This document shows positions 58,207 to 64,000 of a DNA stretch of 64,000 nucleotides, piece after piece; the stretch's first letter is position 1; every line of letters starts with the position of its first letter. Source of the stretch: Cellulosilyticum sp. I15G10I2 (GTDB lineage Bacteria; Bacillota; Clostridia; Lachnospirales; Cellulosilyticaceae); the NCBI RefSeq assembly GCF_900095725.1, contig NZ_FMMP01000009.1, positions 248,001-312,000 of the forward strand, in the 5' to 3' direction. Position numbers and translations under genes: made by a program. The notes below the pieces were generated by a model, which searched no databases, had not been told where the DNA came from, and saw nothing but the letters and a program-made list of their open reading frames with translations.

Positions 58207-59736
58207 ATGATCCTAGACGCAGATATAAAAGCCCAATTAAATCAATACCTGGAGCTCCTTGAAGGTGATGTGCGGCTTAAGGTAAGTACAGGCTCAGACA
58301 GTGTCTCTCAAGAGATGATGGCACTGGCATCTGAGCTGGCTTCCATGTCCTCTAAAATCACCTTTGAAGAAACTAAGCTCCCCAGAACCCCAAGCTTTAG
58401 TGTCAATCGTCCAGCTGAAGATATGGGTGTCACTTTTGCCGGCATACCTCTAGGTCATGAGTTTACTTCATTGGTACTCGCTCTTTTGCAGGTCAGCGGA
58501 AGAGCTCCCAAAGTTGAAGCGCAGCTTATTGAACAAATTAAAAGTATTAAGGGTACCTACCATTTTGAATCCTATATCAGCTTAAGCTGCCACAATTGTC
58601 CCGATGTTGTGCAGGCTCTGAACTTAATGAGTATTCTTAACCCTAACATTACCCATACGATGATTGATGGCGGTGCTTTTAAAGAAGAGGTTGAACAAAA
58701 AAATATTATGGCAGTACCCGCGGTGTACTTAAACGGAGAATTTTTGATAAGCGGCCGTACAACCCTTCAAGAAATCCTCACTAAACTAGGAAATGGACCG
58801 AATGCTTCAGACTTTGCTGATAAAGATCCCTATGATGTACTTGTTGTAGGCGGCGGACCTGCTGGTGCCAGTGCAGCAATCTATGCTGCACGCAAAGGTA
58901 TCCGTACAGGCATTGTGGCTGAACGCTTTGGTGGTCAGGTGATAGATACCTTGGGTATCGAAAATTTTATCAGTATGAACTATACGGAGGGTCCAAAACT
59001 TGCGGCAAGTCTCGAAAATCACATTAGGTCTTACCCCATTGATTTGATGAACCTGCAGCGTGTCAAAAATCTCGTAAAAAAAGAGTTTGTTGAAGTTGAA
59101 CTAGAAAACGGTGCCCTCTTAAAAAGTAAAACCGTTATCCTCTCAACAGGTGCCCGCTGGCGTAATGTGGGCGTACCAGGAGAAAAAGAATTTAAAAACA
59201 AAGGGATTGCATACTGCCCCCATTGTGATGGTCCCTTATTTAAAGGCAAACATGTCGCTGTCATTGGCGGTGGCAATTCTGGGATTGAAGCGGCTATTGA
59301 TCTGGCAGGTATTGTTAAACACGTCACTGTTCTTGAATTTCTCCCTGAACTTAAAGCAGATGCCATACTCCAAGACCGCCTTTACAGTCTGCCTAATGTA
59401 ACTGTCCTAAAGAACGTCCAAACTCAGGCGATTACAGGAACTGATAAGGTAGACGGTATTACCTATATTGAACGTGACTCTGGAGAGACTCAGCATATCA
59501 AACTTCAGGGTGTATTTATCCAAATTGGCCTTATCCCCAATACCGACTGGTTAGAGGGTATGGTTAATCGCAATGCTTTCGGCGAAATTATCGTTGATAG
59601 CCATGGAGCTACAAATATCCCAGGGGTATTCGCCGCTGGTGACTGTACAACCAGCCCTTATAAGCAGATCGTTATTGCTATGGGATCAGGCGCTACTGCA
59701 GCCTTAGGTGCCTTTGATTACTTAATCCGTAATTAA
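58207..59736 (+). CDS. ahpF: Alkyl hydroperoxide reductase, flavoprotein subunit
   Basis: The 509-residue flavoprotein re-reduces AhpC with NAD(P)H. An N-terminal double thioredoxin-like domain (about 1-195) holds the disulfide in SCHNCPDVV; the reductase body has an FAD motif VLVVGGGPAGASAAIYAARKG, the second redox pair in AYCPHCDGPLF and the pyridine nucleotide motif AVIGGGNSGIEAA. GVFAAGDCTTSPYKQI is the late FAD contact. Length and domain order fit true AhpF rather than a plain thioredoxin reductase. AAGGAGTGTG precedes ATG 58207. It ends in a strong terminator. Confidence 0.95.
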   Translation: MILDADIKAQLNQYLELLEGDVRLKVSTGSDSVSQEMMALASELASMSSKITFEETKLPRTPSFSVNRPAEDMGVTFAGIPLGHEFTSLVLALLQVSGRAPKVEAQLIEQIKSIKGTYHFESYISLSCHNCPDVVQALNLMSILNPNITHTMIDGGAFKEEVEQKNIMAVPAVYLNGEFLISGRTTLQEILTKLGNGPNASDFADKDPYDVLVVGGGPAGASAAIYAARKGIRTGIVAERFGGQVIDTLGIENFISMNYTEGPKLAASLENHIRSYPIDLMNLQRVKNLVKKEFVEVELENGALLKSKTVILSTGARWRNVGVPGEKEFKNKGIAYCPHCDGPLFKGKHVAVIGGGNSGIEAAIDLAGIVKHVTVLEFLPELKADAILQDRLYSLPNVTVLKNVQTQAITGTDKVDGITYIERDSGETQHIKLQGVFIQIGLIPNTDWLEGMVNRNAFGEIIVDSHGATNIPGVFAAGDCTTSPYKQIVIAMGSGATAALGAFDYLIRN

Positions 59737-59810
59737 TAACACCCCCTTGCTAATCCTCTAAAAAGTAAAGTACTAATAGTTTTCGGACATTCTGCCCCTC
59801 CCCTTAGAAA

Positions 59811-59852
59811 AGCAGTCAGCGGTTTTACCTAAACCACTGACTGCTTTTTTTT
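59811..59852 (+). terminator. Terminator of ahpCF
   Basis: AGCAGTCAG (59811-59819) pairs with CTGACTGCT (59837-59845), with an inner GGTTT/AAACC stem, followed by eight T. The outer stem is the same nine bases as in the ABC-F attenuator at 22387-22417. Confidence 0.92.
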
Positions 59853-59920
59853 GAGTGCCGCTTCTACTTAACTTATCACGTATTCAAATTGTGTTTAGAT
59901 ATTTTCAATAAATCTTATTG

Positions 59921-61300
59921 CTAACTTTCAAACATCAATTTTATATAAGTAGGCAGAACTTTAATAGAACCTAGCCCTATTCTAAACAATGTAGCAAAAC
60001 CAAAACGTTTAATCATATAAGGCACACTGTTCATTCTTAAGTTTATAAATAAAATAGTTTTAAGGACCTCTCCGTAATATTGCCGCAATGTCATTTTAGA
60101 AGGTTTAATAGTGACTTTTCCAAAACTCCAAGATTCGTACGCCGTTTCATCAAATAGCAGTCTGTCTTTATAGCGTTCATATAAAGGCAGATTTGGAAAA
60201 GGTGTCAGGGGACTAAAGGTAGCTATTTCTGGCTTTAATTCTTTTATAGTTTTTCTAAAACGCTTAAAGTCATGCCCATCCCAGTCGGGGTGCAGCATAA
60301 AAGAAGCCCAGCAATCAATACCTATGTCTTTAAGTATTTTGGCTGCCTCAAAACTATCTGCTACTGTAGACTTTTTCTTATAGTTGATCATTTCTTCTTG
60401 GTTAAAGGTCTCATAGCCAACCAGTACTGCCTTTAGTCCATTTTTGGCCATTCTTCTTATGGTATCCGGATGGGAGCGTATGCTTTTTACGCTGGCATAA
60501 CAAATAAAGTTTTTGGTGATTTTTAAGGACTCCAGTAAGTCACAAAACTTTTCCAGTCTGTCTTTATTATTTAAAAAGTCATTGTCAAAAATCATGATAC
60601 TAGCTTCAGTAATATCTTGAATCTGACTCATAATACACTCAAGCTCAATATCTTTTTCTTTTGCCCCTTCAATTCTCCATCTTAAACAAAAATCACAATT
60701 TTTACTGCAGCCTAGGGACGTCTGCATGATCGCACAGGGCTTAAAGCCTAAATAACTATAGTGTTTCCTATATTTTTCTGTAGATGTCCGATCGGGTACA
60801 ATATATTCATTTCTTCCAAATACCCATGTTGATTGATAAGCGTGAGCTTTACTTAATATACCGTCCATTAAGGGTGGTATCTGCCCATAGGCGATACACT
60901 GAAACAATGCTTTTAAGTTCTCTGTAGTTGTGTAACAAAACACATGATCTATACTCTCATCAAAAAAAGATCCCGGCCTTAGATAAGCTTGAGTCCCCCC
61001 CACTATTGTAATAACATCTTTGTTAAACTGCTTAGCTCTTCTCGCGATTTCCTTAACCATTTTTACATCGATGCAAAGAGAGGTTATGCCTACCACATCC
61101 GGCTTAAATGCTTCACATGTTTTTTCAAAATCCTCACCCTGAATCATTAAATCTAAAATTTGAACCTCATAACTCTCCTTGAGTACGGCATAGATACACT
61201 CAAGTCCAATAGGCTCAGCATACATAAATTCTCCTAAAGTAACAGCCTGCTTGATTCTTGGAGGTCTGACCAGCAGCACCTTTAATTTATTATTCCCCAT
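59921..61300 (-). CDS. B12-binding radical SAM protein (third of three)
   Basis: The 459-residue protein has an N-terminal cobalamin-binding-like domain (about 5-135: LKVLLVRPPRIKQ, then PDVVGITSLCIDVKM) and a radical SAM domain (about 175-390) with the cluster motif CSKNCDFC. A C-terminal helical part follows. The DxHxxG signature for base-off B12 is not seen, so B12 binding is uncertain. Such class B enzymes methylate or rearrange unactivated carbons. It is related to the first gene of the trio (shared LGFKPCAIMQT and PIPG/PFPNLPLY-type stretches). The substrate is unknown. Confidence 0.82.
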   Translation of the reverse strand: MGNNKLKVLLVRPPRIKQAVTLGEFMYAEPIGLECIYAVLKESYEVQILDLMIQGEDFEKTCEAFKPDVVGITSLCIDVKMVKEIARRAKQFNKDVITIVGGTQAYLRPGSFFDESIDHVFCYTTTENLKALFQCIAYGQIPPLMDGILSKAHAYQSTWVFGRNEYIVPDRTSTEKYRKHYSYLGFKPCAIMQTSLGCSKNCDFCLRWRIEGAKEKDIELECIMSQIQDITEASIMIFDNDFLNNKDRLEKFCDLLESLKITKNFICYASVKSIRSHPDTIRRMAKNGLKAVLVGYETFNQEEMINYKKKSTVADSFEAAKILKDIGIDCWASFMLHPDWDGHDFKRFRKTIKELKPEIATFSPLTPFPNLPLYERYKDRLLFDETAYESWSFGKVTIKPSKMTLRQYYGEVLKTILFINLRMNSVPYMIKRFGFATLFRIGLGSIKVLPTYIKLMFES

Positions 61301-61315
61301 GAAACGCTCCCCTTT

Positions 61316-62647
61316 TTATATAATATTAGGTGTGATTTGATGCTTAATCTGATAGCGGTAAAATAAGTTGATCCCAAAGTAAAACAAATACATAACGGGC
61401 CTTTTGTAAAAGTCATTATGAAATAGCGTACGCTTAACGATGCTTTTAATCGTAAATACTTCATTATAGAGCTCCCAGTACGCCCGAGTAAGCTGTTGGG
61501 GTGTCATGTTTTTGGGTTTGTGAACAGCTTCTGTTCCATTATAGGAATAGATATCTTGGTTACATATTCTGTTTTGCTCCTCCATTTCCTTAAAAAATGC
61601 GGTGCCTGGTATGGGCGTAAGTATGTAAAACCTAGGTACGACCACCTTATTATCTTCTATAAATTTCGCAGTAGCCCTTATAGACTCCAAAGTATCGCCC
61701 TCAGCCCCTACCACCATCTCTGTTGAAAGATCAATACCCTGTTTTCTTATGTTTTTAAGCAGTCTGCTGTATGTTGATGGATCCGCCCAAGCTTTCTGCA
61801 TACTGTTTAGGCTTTCTTGTGATATACTTTCAAGTCCAAAGCTTAGGGCTACGCAGCCGCTCTTAGCTGCTATTTTAAGCAGTTCATCATCCTCCCCTAT
61901 TTTTACTGAACACTGAGAAAGCCACTTCATATTAAGCTTTTCAATCTCCTTGCAGAGCTTCATGGTGTATGCTCTGTCTGAAAGTATATTATCATCTAAA
62001 AGCAAGAACTTTTTAAATCCCAATGATTTGATGTGTTTGATATCCCGGATCACATCCTCTATATCTCTTCTGTAATATTTCGTTTTATATAAGCAGTATA
62101 CTGAACAAAAGCTGCATACATTCGGACACCCTCTTCCCGCTTGGACAGGCAGAAAGTCGCCGATTTTTTTATTTAAAATAAGGTCAAATCTAGGAAGGGG
62201 ATAGGTAAGCTTACTCAGTGTTTTTTGATAATAAGGTTTGATATCCCCGCTTATAATATCATTTAAAACCCCATGCCAAACTTCCTCAGCATCTCCAATG
62301 ACCACACAATCACAATACTTTTTAGCTTCTTCTGGCATCAAACTCACCATATAGCCCCCCAGAATAACTGTTTTACCTCTTTTTTTAAACGCCTTCGCCA
62401 GATCTATTGTTCTAATAACAGCATGGCCCATACTGCTAATTGCTATTACATCTGCGTCCGTATCAAGGGGCACATCTTCAATCGTCTCAAGACATATGCT
62501 AGACTCCCAATCAGGAGGGGTAAGAGCAGCCAAAAGAGGCAGGGCCAGTCCTACAAAATAGAGTTTTTTCTTTTTAATCAGCTTGCCGCTAGAATCATAG
62601 GGCGTAGGCTGGATAAATAGTATTTTCTTATTCACATCAAACACCAA
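61316..62647 (-). CDS. B12-binding radical SAM protein (second of three)
   Basis: The 443-residue protein has an N-terminal B12-binding-like domain (about 8-135: ILFIQPTPYDSSGK, then DVIAISSMGHAVIRT) and a radical SAM domain (about 165-375) with CPNVCSFCSVYC and the late ILTPIPGTAFFKEM that ends the barrel. It is less similar to the other two and may do a different step. The gaps to its neighbours are 15 and five bases, so all three are one operon. It starts with ATG or a nearby codon at 62647. Confidence 0.82.
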   Translation of the reverse strand: MVFDVNKKILFIQPTPYDSSGKLIKKKKLYFVGLALPLLAALTPPDWESSICLETIEDVPLDTDADVIAISSMGHAVIRTIDLAKAFKKRGKTVILGGYMVSLMPEEAKKYCDCVVIGDAEEVWHGVLNDIISGDIKPYYQKTLSKLTYPLPRFDLILNKKIGDFLPVQAGRGCPNVCSFCSVYCLYKTKYYRRDIEDVIRDIKHIKSLGFKKFLLLDDNILSDRAYTMKLCKEIEKLNMKWLSQCSVKIGEDDELLKIAAKSGCVALSFGLESISQESLNSMQKAWADPSTYSRLLKNIRKQGIDLSTEMVVGAEGDTLESIRATAKFIEDNKVVVPRFYILTPIPGTAFFKEMEEQNRICNQDIYSYNGTEAVHKPKNMTPQQLTRAYWELYNEVFTIKSIVKRTLFHNDFYKRPVMYLFYFGINLFYRYQIKHQITPNII

Positions 62648-62652
62648 CTTTC

Positions 62653-64000
62653 TTACAAGCCTTTTATTAAATTGCGAAAAAATATCTTTGCCGTATTTCT
62701 GATATACTGCATATCAACAAAATCATAAACACCATTTTTCTTACCTAACAAGCTCAACTTTAAAAACAGCTTATAGTATACTAAATAAAAGGATTTTCGT
62801 GACATGTTGGTAGGTTCTAATACTAAGTGTAGAAAATCCCAATACTGCATCTTTTCTGTTGTTAACTTATCTTTATATTGGTCAAAAAGGGCTGTCCCAG
62901 GAATGGGTGTGAAAATAGATACAGAGGCGTATTTCAGCTCCACTTTTTCAATCCACTGGTACAAATTATCAAAATCCATCTTAGTGGCATGAATATCCAC
63001 AATAAATAAAGCCAAACATTCTATATGGTATTTTTGAAGCATCTTAACGCACTGTTTATTTAAATCTTGTGAAGACTGCTTACCATAAGCGTTAAGTGCC
63101 CCATCATCAACGGCCTCTAAGCCTACAATAATACCCTTTGTGCCAATAGCGCCTAATGCTTTAATGATTGCTTCATTTTCAACTACAAAATCAGCTCTGC
63201 TATAGAATATAAAGCTTTTTTTAATGTTTTTCTCTTTGATAAGTGCTATAAATCTATTGACTCTTTCTCTATTTATCAGAAAGGTATCATCTACGATATG
63301 TATCGTGTCACAGGCAATGCCTGCTATTTCTTCTACGACTAAATCTATATTTCTAGCTGCATATTGACCATCGTTTATCTTTCTGCAAAAACAAAAGTTG
63401 CATTGATAAGGACAGCTAAAAGCAGTTTTGACTATAGCGCAAGGGCTAAAGCCTAAGTATCTGTACAAATGTTTGTTGGCATTGAAATGACTTCTATCAG
63501 GAATAGGCAGATCATCTGGATTAATAGGAAGGCTTTTATTCATAATCCATGTCTTATCTTCTCTATAACAAATACCGTCTATAGCCTTTAAACCTGTATT
63601 TTGGAGAACTGTCCCCAATCTTAAAATCTTTCGAAAGGGTTCAAGGGAACTGGAATGAACGATATAGTCAATGGTATCCGTATAGAATCTTTCGTAGTTG
63701 ACCTGTGCATGAACGCCCCCTATCATCACTTTTATAGAAGCATTATAGACTTTTACTGTTTTTGAATAATCAAGCATGATAGCTTCTTGGGTGATATAGC
63801 CGCCAATAACTACGAGATCTGGGGTAAACTCCTTTAAAACATCTATAAGACTTCTTTTATCCAAAAGACAATCAAGTATTTGACACTTAACTTTTTCTTC
63901 AAGTGCAATAGTATAAAGATATTCTAGTTCAAGAGGTTCAAGATTAATAACATCCACATTTGAGATCATACTTAAAGACTTTGGTCTTACTAATAATACA
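62653..64000 (-). CDS. B12-binding radical SAM protein (first of three, 5' end outside)
   Basis: The frame continues to the right edge: before the Met at 63969 it reads VLLVRPKSLS, which matches the N-terminus of the third gene (KVLLVRPPRIKQ). The true start therefore lies beyond 64000. At least 449 residues are visible: B12-binding-like domain (TPDLVVIGGYITQEA), radical SAM motif CPYQCNFCFCRK, IHIVDDTFLINRERV and the late IFTPIPGTALFDQY. It is closest to the third protein of the trio. Substrate and partner are unknown. Confidence 0.82.
   Translation of the reverse strand, partial: VLLVRPKSLSMISNVDVINLEPLELEYLYTIALEEKVKCQILDCLLDKRSLIDVLKEFTPDLVVIGGYITQEAIMLDYSKTVKVYNASIKVMIGGVHAQVNYERFYTDTIDYIVHSSSLEPFRKILRLGTVLQNTGLKAIDGICYREDKTWIMNKSLPINPDDLPIPDRSHFNANKHLYRYLGFSPCAIVKTAFSCPYQCNFCFCRKINDGQYAARNIDLVVEEIAGIACDTIHIVDDTFLINRERVNRFIALIKEKNIKKSFIFYSRADFVVENEAIIKALGAIGTKGIIVGLEAVDDGALNAYGKQSSQDLNKQCVKMLQKYHIECLALFIVDIHATKMDFDNLYQWIEKVELKYASVSIFTPIPGTALFDQYKDKLTTEKMQYWDFLHLVLEPTNMSRKSFYLVYYKLFLKLSLLGKKNGVYDFVDMQYIRNTAKIFFRNLIKGL

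Overview
The window is AT-rich, with strong GGAGG-type ribosome-binding sites, intrinsic terminators with U-tracts, a tyrosine T-box leader, TetR/PadR/MarR regulators and an oxygen-independent ThiH thiazole pathway. This fits a low-GC Gram-positive anaerobe of the Clostridia, most like Lachnospiraceae or Cellulosilyticum relatives. The assignment is an inference from gene content; no rRNA or tRNA gene was seen. The window looks chromosomal. I see no prophage, transposase gene, conjugation module or CRISPR array.

Layout. 0-5 kb: start of a probable sensor kinase at the left edge, a YitT membrane protein, a Gly/Tyr-rich peptide, a membrane diguanylate cyclase and a decayed FAD oxidase gene. 4.5-16.7 kb: a Crp-type regulator and a long minus-strand nucleoside uptake and salvage cluster (deoB, cdd, three ABC transporter genes, pdp, punA, deoC, BMP lipoprotein, YczE-like protein, add), interrupted by a MITE-like element with terminal inverted repeats. 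17-20.5 kb: a Gmad2 lipoprotein, a six-repeat PLL-type lectin without signal peptide and an unrecognised 454-residue protein.

20.5-46 kb: an accessory stretch rich in drug and stress response genes. It holds an ABC-F protein behind a leader peptide and attenuator, TetR/EFR1, FIST/MCP, TetR/MATE with two matching operators, MscS, a macrolide-phosphotransferase-like gene beside a TetR stub, a PadR-DUF4180/hydrolase/DUF4180 operon under a 44-bp perfect palindrome, NmrA/MarR, glutathione peroxidase, T-box tyrS, a YeiH transporter, an FMN reductase and a TetR/hydrolase pair. Three copies of a hairpin-forming intergenic repeat lie here.

46-51.6 kb: a potassium module (TrkH, two TrkA-like proteins, a TPR protein) next to a KdpDE-like two-component system lacking the KdpD sensor domain. 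51.9-55 kb: thiSFGH behind a promoter and a terminator-like leader hairpin. 55-60 kb: a DUF6143-like protein, a LytTR/LiaF-like pair and ahpC-ahpF. 60-64 kb: three tandem B12-binding radical SAM genes, the last running off the right edge.

The most unusual signals are the regulated ABC-F leader, the triplicated hairpin repeat that shares its end with terminator U-tracts, the PadR-DUF4180 locus with its palindrome, the radical SAM trio, the MITE-like element inside the nucleoside operon and the compact thi leader.
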